64,000 bases of DNA, taken from contig CAVOHV010000008.1 in the NCBI GenBank assembly GCA_963695805.1, positions 212,602 through 276,601 of the forward strand, given 5' to 3'. This stretch comes from DASUPK01 sp963695805. Lineage in GTDB: Bacteria; Actinomycetota; Thermoleophilia; Solirubrobacterales; 70-9. Both the position numbers and the translations under genes were made by a program. Positions 1 through 7,442 of the stretch are shown here, piece after piece (position 1 is the stretch's first letter; each line of letters starts with the position of its first letter). The notes below the pieces were generated by a model. That model was not told the origin of the DNA. It saw nothing but the letters and a program-made list of their open reading frames with translations, and made no database searches.

Positions 1-755
1 CGCGGTCTGTCGCCCTCGACCACCTACCGCTACCAGGTGCGCGCCGTCGATGCCGCGGGGAACCTGAGTCCCTATTCCGCGATCGCCATAGCGACAACCG
101 GCGTCGCTCCGCCCACGCCGCCGGGTCTGGTCGGGGCCTGGGCGCTTCGCCGAGGGAGCCGGCACCACGACCGCGGATTCCTCCGGCAATGGGAACATCG
201 GAACCCTGGTGGGCGCCAGCTGGACGACTCTGGGCCGCTACGGCAACGCCCTGAGCTTCAACGGCACGAGCAGCACGGTTCGGGTCGCGGATTCGGCCTC
301 GCTGGACCTGACCACGGCGATGACCCTCTCGGCCTGGATCGAGCCGACGGCCAGCCAGAGCGGCTGGCGGACCATCCTCCAGCACGAAGCCGACGCCTAC
401 TTCTTAAACGCCAGCAACAGCGACGGACCGCTCCGTCCATCGGGCGGCGGGACCCTCGGCGGGAACACCCAGTACCTGAGCGGGCCGACGCGCCAACCCG
501 GTCAACGCCTGGACCTACGTGGCCCTCACCTACGACGGCGCCACCATGCGGCTCTACATCAACGGCACCCAGGTCTCGAGCCGCGCCGCGTCCGGCGCCA
601 TCCAGACCACGAACAGCCCACTCTGGATCGGCGGCAACAGCCCCTACGGCGAGTACTTCCAGGGGCTGATCGACGAGGCCCGGGTCTACAACCGGGCGCT
701 CACCCAGGCCGAGATCCAGAGCGATATGAACGCCCCGGTTCCCACTGGCTCTTGA
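1..755 (+). pseudogene. C-terminal part of a secreted FN3/LamG-domain protein, broken by two frameshifts
   Basis: The gene enters from the left edge, so its start and signal peptide are not visible. The first 30 or so codons read as the end of a fibronectin type III repeat (TYRYQVRAVDAAGNLS). A concanavalin-like LamG domain follows, with the typical pattern GNALSFNGTSS, MTLSAWIEP, WTYVALTYDG and IDEARVYNRALT. The reading frame shifts twice: near 140 (after GLVGAW) and near 490 (before NAWTYVAL). The three frames together still give one continuous LamG domain that ends at 755. Such domains bind carbohydrate or other extracellular ligands in large surface proteins. Both shifts are single-base, so sequencing error is as likely as real decay. 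Family assignment is firm; the function of the whole protein is unknown. Confidence 0.7.
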
Positions 756-762
756 TCGCGCG

Positions 763-942
763 TCAGGAGAGCGAGGAGCCGCAACTGTCGCAGCCGCTGC
801 GCTCCAGCTCTCCGTGACACACCGGGCACTCCGCCCGGCCGTGAGCCGTCAAGGCCTCCCAGGCGTCGAGGATCGAGTCCTCGAGCGTCACCTCGTACGG
901 CTCGAACAGACGGGCCTCCTTCTCGACGGCAAGGACCGTCAC
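763..942 (-). CDS. small zinc-ribbon protein translationally coupled to lexA (59 aa)
   Basis: A 59-codon frame begins with GTG at 942. It overlaps the lexA stop codon by four bases (GTGA), with AGGAGGGTCTC just upstream as ribosome-binding site. The protein starts VTVLAVEKEARLFEPYEVTL. It carries two CxxC pairs, CPVC (39-42) and CDSC (51-54), spaced like a zinc ribbon, and ends in GSSLS. The acidic first half (EDSILDAWEAL) looks like a helix. The overlap means it is co-transcribed with lexA and therefore probably SOS-controlled. It stops eight bases from the convergent LamG gene. The metal site is inferred from the cysteines alone. I do not recognise a named family, and the role is unknown. 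Confidence 0.7.
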   Translation of the reverse strand: MTVLAVEKEARLFEPYEVTLEDSILDAWEALTAHGRAECPVCHGELERSGCDSCGSSLS

Positions 943-1556
943 GAGACCCTCCTGAAGACTCCGACGACGCGGCCCAGGAGGCGCACGTCTCGGGTGCGAA
1001 TCGGCTTCATGCTCTTGTTCTCCGGCTGCAGCCGGACCTGATCCTTCTCACGGAAGAAGCGCTTCACGGTCGCCTCGTCGCCGATCATTGCCACCACGAT
1101 CTCACCGTCGCGGGCGCGCTCCGTGGGGCGCACCACGACGAAGTCCCCCTCGAGGATTCCGGCGTCCTTCATCGACTCGCCCCGGACCCGGAGGATGTAG
1201 TCGCCGTCCTCGCCGCCGACGACGTCGGGAACGTCGAGGTAGTCCTCGATGTTCTCCTCGGCCAGGATCGGCTCGCCGGCGGCCACCTGCCCGACCAGGG
1301 GAAAGCCCGAGGGGCGGACGGCCTTCTTGGCCCGCTCCACCAGCACCTCGAGCGCACGGGGCTTGGACGGGTCCCGCTTGACCACGCCGAGGCTCTCGAG
1401 CTTCGAGAGGTGCGCGTGCACCGTGGAGGACGAATGGAGGCCAACCGCCTTCCCGATCTCGCGCACCGTGGGCGGGTAGCCGTGCTTGCTCAGGTAGGTG
1501 CCGATGAAGTCGAAGATCTCCCGCTGGCGCTTCGTCAGGTCCTTGACGAGGTCCAC
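939..1556 (-). CDS. lexA: LexA, SOS-response repressor and self-cleaving protease
   Basis: At 205 aa this is full length for LexA. The N-terminal winged helix-turn-helix (KRQREIFDFI, GYPPTVREIGKAVGL, about 8-60) binds SOS operators. The C-terminal S24 latent protease carries the Ala93-Gly94 cleavage site (QVAAGEP), nucleophile Ser128 (RGESM) and Lys165 (ATVKRF). On DNA damage RecA filaments trigger self-cleavage and derepression. The GTG start at 1556 is supported by AGGAGGG four bases upstream. A perfect Gram-positive SOS box lies 52 bases before the start, so the gene should repress itself. A small zinc-ribbon gene overlaps its stop codon and forms a two-gene operon with it. Confidence 0.98.
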   Translation of the reverse strand: MDLVKDLTKRQREIFDFIGTYLSKHGYPPTVREIGKAVGLHSSSTVHAHLSKLESLGVVKRDPSKPRALEVLVERAKKAVRPSGFPLVGQVAAGEPILAEENIEDYLDVPDVVGGEDGDYILRVRGESMKDAGILEGDFVVVRPTERARDGEIVVAMIGDEATVKRFFREKDQVRLQPENKSMKPIRTRDVRLLGRVVGVFRRVS

Positions 1557-1607
1557 TTAACCCTCCTCAGTCAGCCGCACTCGATGGGCGGCAGTCGATG
1601 CGATGGG

Positions 1608-1621
1608 CGAACACATGTTCG
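1608..1621. promoter_or_regulatory. LexA operator (SOS box) upstream of lexA
   Basis: The 14-mer CGAACACATGTTCG is palindromic in its arms. It matches every position of the Bacillus/Mycobacterium-type SOS box CGAACRNRYGTTYG. It lies 52 bases upstream of the lexA start codon, where an autoregulatory operator is expected. No second perfect copy was noticed elsewhere in the window; uvrC in particular has none just upstream. Confidence 0.9.
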
Positions 1622-1731
1622 GAGAGTACCGCCCCCCACGGACGGTTTCAAGCAGCGTTCTGGGCCGAACGATCTCCAACCGCGCCCCGCTGAGCTTCCC
1701 GCGCCCGCCGACTATCATCGACGGCCCTCAG

Positions 1732-1862
<131 letters not shown>

Positions 1863-1886
1863 CCTAGGAACTATTTCGAGCTCGGC

Positions 1887-2615
1887 CTACTTCTTGGTCG
1901 CCTTGCACTTCTGGACCGACGTCGAGCTTCTGCTCGAGCCGTCGGCGTAGGTTTCCGTCGCCATGTCGGTCCACTTCTTCTTCTTGCACCGGGCCATGAC
2001 GTAGTAGGTCGTCTTGCCCTTCTTCTTGCCGGTCTTGATCTTGCCGATCGCCACCTCGAAATGCGTGAGCGACGTCCCGGTGGGCGGAATCGGGGTGGTC
2101 AGGGTGTTGGTCTTGGTGTTAAGCGTGCCGATCCCGGTCGTGCTGAACGAATAGGCGCCGGACGGGAGGAACAGGTCGGTGTGAAAGCCGATCGGCGGGC
2201 TGCCGCCGCCACTGGGGATGCCGTTGTACGCGGTCACCTTCCCAGTGAGGGCACCGCCGTTGACCACGACACTGCCCACGCCGACCTTGCTCTTGCTGCA
2301 GAGGCTCATCGCCGTGGAATCCGGCTTGGTGCTGATCGAGCTCAGGTCGCACTGGGCCAGGTTGCCCGGCGTGAACTTGATGTCCTTGCTGAACTGAACG
2401 ACGGTCGTGGTCGGCGTCGGGCTGAACCCGCCCGTGAAGAACGTATCGAGGGTGCTGGTGATCGCTGCCGGGCCGAACGTCTTGGCCGATTGCTTCGCCG
2501 GCGAGATGTTGGCTCCGTAGGTGAAGCCGGTGACGGCCGCAGACGCGGTCCCGCTCATCAACAGAGCACCGACGACCCCCAGTGACCCCGTGAGCACGAA
2601 TCTGTGCTTGCTCAT
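1887..2615 (-). CDS. secreted protein of unknown function, cysteine-containing
   Basis: The protein begins MSKHRFVLTGSLGVVGAL and has a clear Sec signal peptide ending at TASA-A. About 210 mature residues follow, rich in Thr, Ser, Gly and Lys, with five cysteines, for example AQCDLSS, SLCSKSK and MARCKKKK. The segment FGPAAITSTLDTFFTGGF and the later TFS-type beta pattern suggest an extracellular beta-rich fold. I do not recognise the family. Of two ATGs six bases apart, the second (2615) is preferred because GAGGA lies six bases before it. The upstream ATG at 2621 sits directly on that motif. The gene stands alone between tRNA-Leu and a divergent channel gene, which share the 2616-2711 promoter region. 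Confidence 0.75.
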   Translation of the reverse strand: MSKHRFVLTGSLGVVGALLMSGTASAAVTGFTYGANISPAKQSAKTFGPAAITSTLDTFFTGGFSPTPTTTVVQFSKDIKFTPGNLAQCDLSSISTKPDSTAMSLCSKSKVGVGSVVVNGGALTGKVTAYNGIPSGGGSPPIGFHTDLFLPSGAYSFSTTGIGTLNTKTNTLTTPIPPTGTSLTHFEVAIGKIKTGKKKGKTTYYVMARCKKKKWTDMATETYADGSSRSSTSVQKCKATKK

Positions 2616-2711
2616 CCTCATTCCTCTTTCCCTTTTCGTCTTTGGGCTGCGGCTCCTGTCCGCCTAAATCCCAAGGGAACCTACCGCTGATCACTTCAGA
2701 AGATTGTCCCG

Positions 2712-3394
2712 ATGTCCTGCCGAGGCGCCTTAGAGGGCCCTGAGAGGATCGACGGGCTCACTGCGGGCCGTGTCGAGACGTTCAGCGACGCCGTCTTCGC
2801 CATCGCCATCACGCTGCTGGTCCTGCAGCTGCGGGTCGAGGACGGGCCGGGAAGCCTCGCTGATCGCCTCGGGGATCAGTGGCCGCTCTATGTCACCTAC
2901 CTGCTGTCCTTCTTCAACATCGGAACCGTGTGGCTCAACCACCACAGCATCTTCAGCCGTCTGCGCGGCGTCGATCATGGGCTGGTCCTCCTCAATCTCC
3001 TCCTGCTGCTGGTCGTGTCGGTCCTGCCTTTCCCGACGCAGGTGCTTGGAGACGCCCTGCAGGAGGGGATTTCGACGACCAGCGCACCGCGGCGCTTCTC
3101 TACGCCGGCAATTTTCTGTGCGCCGCCACCGCGTTCTGTGCGCTCTGGCTCTGGGCCTCGCACGACCGGCGGCTGATCCGGGACGACACGGACGAGGAGG
3201 CGATCCGGCTGAGGACGGCGCGGATGGTGATCGCGGTTCCGGCGCTCTCGGTCCCATGCGCCGTCGCGATTTGGTCTCCGGGGGCACCGGTCGCCATCGA
3301 CGGCGCGATCATGGTCTCGTTCCTCCTCTCCGACGGTTGGCTGGAGCGACGGATGGGCGTAGTAGAGGGCGCCGTTGCGCGCGGGTCGAAGTAG
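2712..3394 (+). pseudogene. TMEM175/DUF1211-family membrane protein, one frameshift
   Basis: The first frame contains the family hallmark RVETFSDAVFAIAITLLVL followed by WLNHHSIFSRL, matching TMEM175-type potassium-selective channels (DUF1211). Those channels lack a canonical selectivity filter and have two six-helix repeats in animals or one per subunit in bacteria. The frame changes near 3066, inside the run GAGGGGATTTC. The second frame continues naturally with FDDQRTAALLYAGNFL, ALWLWASHDRRL and a final hydrophobic segment, ending in GAVARGSK. A single missing G in the homopolymer would restore a protein of about 228 aa. The gene is probably intact in the organism. No strong ribosome-binding site precedes the ATG at 2712. 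Confidence 0.8.
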
Positions 3395-3402
3395 CGCCCG
3401 CG

Positions 3403-4269
3403 CTAGGACAGGAAGCGCCGCAGCGAGGCGAGCAGTTCCTCAGGCGCCTCCTCCGGGATGAAATGGCCTGAGGGCAGCGGGCCCCCATCGACCGAGTCGG
3501 CCCAGCGGCCCCAGACCTCGAGCGAGTCGGAGAGCGCTCCCTCCTCCGAGCCCCAGTGGACCAGCACCGGGCTCTCGATCCTCCGCCCGGCATCGCGATC
3601 CTCGGTGTCCAGCTGCCGGTCGAGGTGGAACGAGGCCCGGTAGTCGGCGCACATCCCCGGGATCGTCTCCGCCGTGAAGCCCCGCAGGTAGTGCTGGGTC
3701 GCCTCCCGTGAGATCGCGTCGGGCGAAGCCGGCCACGACTCGAGGATGCTGCGCAGCACGTACTCGGCGCTCGCCGAGATGACGCGCTCGGCGAAGGGCG
3801 GCGGCTGGGCGAGGAAGTACCAGGGCCAGTAGCCGAGCGAGGCGCCCTCGGCCATCCGCTCGAACTGGTCCACGGTGGGGACGATGTTGAGCACGCCCAG
3901 GCGCTCCACCACGTCGGGGCGATCGAGCGCCATCCGGTAGGAGACTCGCCCGCCGCGGTCGTGACCGACGACCGAGAAGCGCTCGACGCCAAGCCGCGCC
4001 ATCAGCTCGACCAGCTCCGCGGCCCGCTCGCGGTTCGAGTAGCCCTCCCCCAGTGGCCCTCCCGGCTCGGAGCGGCTCTCGCCGTAGCCCTTCAGATCGC
4101 AGACGACCACCGTGTGCTCCCCGGCGAGCCCCGGCGCGACACGGTGCCAGCAGTAGTGGGTCTCGGGAAATCCGTGCAGGAGCAGGACGGGCGACCCCCG
4201 CCCGGCGACTGCCGCCCGGTAGCTCGTGGGGCCGACCTCGGTCTGCGTGTACTCGAATCCCTCGATCAT
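3403..4269 (-). CDS. alpha/beta hydrolase of the haloacetate dehalogenase/epoxide hydrolase group
   Basis: The fold markers run in order: oxyanion segment LLLHGFPETHYCW, strand VVCDLKGYGESR, nucleophile elbow VVGHDRGGRVSYR, a cap with YWPWYFLAQPPPFAERVI, and the catalytic His in LPSGHFIPEEAPEEL. GHDRGGR with an Asp nucleophile followed by Arg and the YWPWYF cap are characteristic of fluoroacetate dehalogenases. These replace halogen by hydroxyl through an ester intermediate. Where that family has the acidic triad member (L-D-I-x-PT), this protein has Asn (LNIVPT). It may use another acid or be altered in activity. The start at 4269 (ATG, with GCAGGACC before it) is preferred. A GTG at 4293 would add eight residues. 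It faces the ThuA-like remnant. Confidence 0.85.
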   Translation of the reverse strand: MIEGFEYTQTEVGPTSYRAAVAGRGSPVLLLHGFPETHYCWHRVAPGLAGEHTVVVCDLKGYGESRSEPGGPLGEGYSNRERAAELVELMARLGVERFSVVGHDRGGRVSYRMALDRPDVVERLGVLNIVPTVDQFERMAEGASLGYWPWYFLAQPPPFAERVISASAEYVLRSILESWPASPDAISREATQHYLRGFTAETIPGMCADYRASFHLDRQLDTEDRDAGRRIESPVLVHWGSEEGALSDSLEVWGRWADSVDGGPLPSGHFIPEEAPEELLASLRRFLS

Positions 4270-4319
4270 GGTCCTGCTCTCGCCTCCCGCCACGGGGTTA
4301 CGCCCGCCACAATCGGTCC

Positions 4320-4944
4320 ATGCGGAGATCGGCGAGAGGGACGATCGCGATCGCAGCGGCTGTGCTCGGGTTCGCGGCGGCGGGCCTGATCGCCTGCTCG
4401 AGCGACCCGGAGGCGAAGCCTAGGCCGCGCGCCCAGGTTCTCGTCTTCTCCAAAACTGCTGGATTCCGGCATGACTCCATCCCTGCCGGAATTGCGGCCA
4501 CCAGGAGCCTCAGCCGAGGGAACGGCTTCTCGGTCAGCGCCACCGAGAACGCCAAGGCCTTCAGCTCCAAGCGCCTGCGCCCTTCGACGCCGTGGTCTTC
4601 CTCAACACCACCGGCGACGTGCTCGCACCCCGGCAGCAGAAGGCATTCAAGGGCTACATCCGCCACGGCGGCGGCTGGGTCGGGATCCACTCGGCCGCCG
4701 ACACCGAGTACGACTGGCCGTTCTATGGCCGGCTGCTCGGGGCGTATTTCCTGTCCCATCCCGCGGTCCAGCCGGCTGTGGTCGACGTCACCGACCGATC
4801 CCACCCCTCGACCCGCCAGCTCCCCGCCCGCTGGACGAGGACGGACGAGTGGTACAGCTTCCGCTCCAATCCCCGGGGCGCCGTCCACATCCTGGCGACG
4901 CTCTCTGGGCCGCGGGGCTGGCGAAGGGCGACTGCCGGGTCTAG
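4320..4944 (+). pseudogene. ThuA-domain lipoprotein with an internal deletion and frameshifts
   Basis: The N-terminus is a lipoprotein signal (FAAAGLIACSS). A ThuA/trehalose-utilisation class I glutamine-amidotransferase-like domain follows: VLVFSKTAGFRHDSIPAGI, then after a frameshift near 4575 FDAVVFLNTTGDVL, GGGWVGIHSAADTEYDWPFY and WTRTDEWYSF. At about 4907 the text jumps from HILATL directly into another frame reading LWAAGLAKGDCRV and stop, which is the family's normal C-terminal end. About 60 residues between these points, usually containing HP-x-W and GR-x-x-Y-T-x-x-GH, are missing. So the gene has a real internal deletion or a mis-assembled join in addition to the earlier frameshift. 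Such proteins are secreted and sugar-related in many bacteria; a function here is doubtful. Confidence 0.75.
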
Positions 4945-4963
4945 GCCGCACTCGGGCGACCCG

Positions 4964-5511
4964 TCACGCCTTGCAGAGCGTCTTGCGGATCCACCCGGAT
5001 GCCTCGCTCAGCGCGAGGCGGCCAGCGAGCAGCGCCTGGGCGAAGTCGATCCCCTCATCGGCGAGCCTGCCGTCCGGCGAGCCGGCCGGATCGCGGCGCA
5101 CGTGCTCGGAGATCCACCGGGTTAGGGCTGAGCCCCCGAACATACTCGCCCGTGCGACATCGACGAAGTGGCGGACCTGGCCGCGGGTGCCGTCATCGAA
5201 CTCGGCCTTGAAGCCGCGTCCGAGGATGACGTTGCGCCCGTCCCGGGCGAGATCGATGAGGGCGAAGCGACCCGGCCGGATCCCCGCCCCCTGTTGGCCC
5301 AGGTCGATCAGGAACCGCTCCGCAGTGCGGTCTCGGACGGCGAGGTTCGCCGCGAGGCCGGCCAGCCGCTGGCAGGCCGTCCCGGTCAGCGGCTGCGTCC
5401 GGGCCGCGCTGCCGGCAGGTGAGCCCGGGAGTCATCGCCGAAAGGATCGAGCACCAGATAGACGGCAACCCCCGCCGCCAGCACCACAGCGCTCGCGACC
5501 AGGAGCTTCAT
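4964..5511 (-). pseudogene. unknown membrane-anchored protein of about 180 aa, one frameshift
   Basis: Translation from the ATG at 5511 gives an uncleaved-looking hydrophobic N-terminus (MKLLVASAVVLAAGVAVYL, then VLDPFGDDS). The frame shifts near 5420, at CTCCCGGGCTCACC. It continues TACQRLAGLAANLAVRD, FLIDLGQQGAGIRPGRFALI, LARDGRNVILGRGFKAEF, HFVDVARASMFGGSALTRW and LSEASGWIRKTLCKA, then stops at 4964. The second half is well-behaved coding sequence with a hydrophilic C-terminus. It is not a recognised family. The start codon follows directly on the truncated oxidase fragment upstream, with no proper intergenic spacer. That suggests the two were joined by deletion or assembly. Confidence 0.55.
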
Positions 5512-5730
5512 CGGAAAGCTGTGCCCGCCCCCTCTGACCGCGGTCGGAAGACCCGATTCCCTCGCCAGCGCGACCGCGTCGACGACCTCCCGGGCACCAG
5601 CGCAACGCGCGATAACCGCCGGGGAGCGCTCGATCGAACCGTTCCAGACCTTGCGGTGCTCGTCGTAGCTCGGGTCTCCGGGTCGGATCAATTCGCCGCG
5701 GAAAGACCCCGGGAGCGTCGTCAGCGCCAT
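5512..5730 (-). pseudogene. N-terminal fragment of a berberine-bridge-type FAD-linked oxidase
   Basis: From the ATG at 5730 (GGAGAA before it) the frame reads RPGDPSYDEHRKVWNGSIE, RSPAVIARCAGAREVVDAVA and LPTAVRGGGHSF. This is the start of the FAD_binding_4 domain of BBE-like flavoproteins. VRGGGHSF normally ends in the His that covalently binds FAD. The full enzyme is about 460 aa, but here coding stops matching after about 72 residues. The frame then runs straight into the start of an unrelated membrane protein (PMKLLVAS). More than 380 residues are gone. The fragment cannot form an FAD site. The join is either a deletion scar or an assembly error. Confidence 0.75.
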
Positions 5731-5795
5731 CGCGTTCTCCTTCCCGAAACCAAACTAGTCGATCTTCCACATCACAGCGGTGGCCCGGGGCTGGC

Positions 5796-6746
5796 CTAGC
5801 CGGTGAGCCGGGTGAGCCAGATGCCGGTGAGGGCTGGGACGAGCCGGGCTGAGGAGATCCCCCGAACCGAGCCCTCCGTGCCGATTCCGCTCTGCGGGCC
5901 GCCGACGGTTCTGAGCAGCGGGTCCGCGGCGGCAGCGCGCATCCCGGCGGCATCCAGGGGGTCGGCCACCTGCACCGTGCCCTCGGTGAGCATGCGGTAG
6001 CGCTGGCCCGCCAGCGGTGCCACCACGAACGTGACCCCGTCGAGGGCGGGCCCGAGCCCGATCGGGCTCCCCCACCACCCGGCGAACCGGGCCAGCTCGA
6101 GGCGCGCTGGGCCACCCGCTCCAGGCTGAAAGGCACCCGTACCGAAGCCGTGCGCGTCCGGCAGGAAACGGGACCTCTGACCGCTCTGCGGCTCGAGCGC
6201 CCGAGGGGAGACGATCCCGAGCCTCGGGGAGGCGAGGCGCCGCGCCAGGTCCCGTACCGGCTGGTCGAGGAGGAAGCGAACCTCGTCCGGGCGCGGCGCA
6301 TCGACGGCGAACAGGTGCGGAAGGAGCGCCCGCCCCCGCGAGTCGCTCTGCCAGCGACGGGAGTTGGCGAGCACCGCCGCGGCGTTGAACGGCGTCCCAT
6401 CCTGGAAGCGAACACCCAGCCGCAGCGTGACCGTCCAGGTCGTTCGATTGGGCGACGGGTGAGCGCTCAAAGCCAGCCCGGGCTGCACGGCACTCTGCCC
6501 GTAGGGGCCGATGAGCTGCTCCATCAGCGGCTCATAGACCTGGCGGGTGACCGTCTGGGCGATCCGTCCCTGCGCGGCGAGCGGATCGAGCGTCCCAGGG
6601 AGGCTCGGAAGCGCCCAGTTCAGGGTGCCGCCCCCACCGGCGGGTGGGAGCCGCGCCCCGCGCTGCGTGTCGCTTCCGTCGCCGCCGCCGCAGCCGGCCA
6701 GGGCCACCAGGGCGAGGACGGCGAGAGTGGCGGCGAGCCGCCGCAT
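5796..6746 (-). CDS. family 5 (oligopeptide-type) ABC substrate-binding lipoprotein, short
   Basis: A lipoprotein signal with lipobox LVALAGC begins the protein. It is followed by the family 5 binding-protein pattern: LNWALPSLPGTLDPLAA, RQVYEPLMEQL, TWTVTLRLGVRFQDGTPFNA and DEVRFLLDQPVRDLARRL. It would deliver peptides or similar solutes to a Dpp/Opp-like importer; no permease or ATPase genes are nearby. The length of 316 aa is well short of the usual 500 or more, and the end (LTGIWLTRLTG) is unlike the family's C-terminal lobe, so it may be truncated downstream. The start at 6746 lies eight bases after the secG stop, suggesting co-transcription with secG. Confidence 0.75.
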   Translation of the reverse strand: MRRLAATLAVLALVALAGCGGGDGSDTQRGARLPPAGGGGTLNWALPSLPGTLDPLAAQGRIAQTVTRQVYEPLMEQLIGPYGQSAVQPGLALSAHPSPNRTTWTVTLRLGVRFQDGTPFNAAAVLANSRRWQSDSRGRALLPHLFAVDAPRPDEVRFLLDQPVRDLARRLASPRLGIVSPRALEPQSGQRSRFLPDAHGFGTGAFQPGAGGPARLELARFAGWWGSPIGLGPALDGVTFVVAPLAGQRYRMLTEGTVQVADPLDAAGMRAAAADPLLRTVGGPQSGIGTEGSVRGISSARLVPALTGIWLTRLTG

Positions 6747-6753
6747 CCGGCCG

Positions 6754-6978
6754 CTAGAGGTTGATGATGATGAGAGCGTTCAGCGCCCAGAGGACCCCGA
6801 AGAAGATGGTCCACCGGGTCAGGTTCCGCTCGACCAGCGAACCGCCCCCGAAGGAGCTGCCCCCACCGCCGAAACCGAACGCGCCGGAGAGGCCAGTGTC
6901 CTTACCGGAGTGCAGGAGCACCAGAAAGATCAGGGCCACCGAGAAGATGACCTCGATCACGCTGAGCACAGTTGCCAT
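6754..6978 (-). CDS. secG: SecG, preprotein translocase subunit
   Basis: At 74 aa with two hydrophobic helices (VIEVIFSVALIFLVLLHSG and TIFFGVLWALNALIIINL) flanking a glycine-rich loop (GAFGFGGGGSSF), this is a typical SecG. It binds SecYE and aids SecA-driven export. In many actinobacteria secG follows tpiA. Here the gap-pgk-tpiA cluster lies 31 kb away, and secG precedes a binding-protein gene instead. It starts at the ATG at 6978, 62 bases beyond the ccmI-like gene's stop, on the same strand. Confidence 0.93.
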   Translation of the reverse strand: MATVLSVIEVIFSVALIFLVLLHSGKDTGLSGAFGFGGGGSSFGGGSLVERNLTRWTIFFGVLWALNALIIINL

Positions 6979-7040
6979 TCGCGGCAGTGTAGACGTCAGC
7001 TACTCGATCGAGCGGGCGCACTACCAGCCGGGCCGCACCG

Positions 7041-7343
7041 CTAGTTGGGTCCGTCGTCGCGCGCCCTCGGAGGACGCAACCGATCGATGCGCTTCAGGAT
7101 GTCGATCGCCTCGGCGCGCAGCTCCCGGTCTAGGCGCTCGTAGTCCTCCTGGGTCAGCTTGCCGGCCGCCCGGTCGGTCTGCGCGTCCCGAATCTGCCGG
7201 TATTTCGCGGTCTTGCGCGCCTCGAGGTCCGCGAGCTCGGCCACGGCCGGATCGTCGCGCTCCGTCGGCTCGCGATCACGAAGAGGCGCCGTCACGAACC
7301 AGGCGACCAGCACGACGATGACCAGGGCGAGGACGAACTCCAT
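7041..7343 (-). CDS. CcmI-like small membrane protein of the cytochrome c maturation cluster
   Basis: The 100-aa protein has one N-terminal helix (MEFVLALVIVVLVAWFV). A charged, probably coiled-coil domain follows (AELADLEARKTAKYRQI, LTQEDYERLDRELRAEA). This build matches the short CcmI/CycH-like proteins found beside ccmF in actinobacteria. CcmI in proteobacteria helps present apocytochrome c to the haem lyase. The gene lies 99 bases downstream of ccmF on the same strand. Assignment rests on topology and neighbourhood, because sequence identity in this family is low. Confidence 0.6.
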   Translation of the reverse strand: MEFVLALVIVVLVAWFVTAPLRDREPTERDDPAVAELADLEARKTAKYRQIRDAQTDRAAGKLTQEDYERLDRELRAEAIDILKRIDRLRPPRARDDGPN

Positions 7344-7442
7344 GGCATCAGGCTAGGTGCGCCGCGGGGATGAGGCGAGGGTGCTCCGATGATGCGAGGG
7401 CGCGCGGCAGCGCGACCCGTGAGGGGTGTGAGGAGCAACCCG

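Noticed and set aside
4053..5537. 494-codon plus-strand frame from the hydrolase through the ThuA remnant
   Set aside because: Only the stretch from 4320 to about 4575 is the real lipoprotein N-terminus; the rest is out-of-frame reading of three genes.
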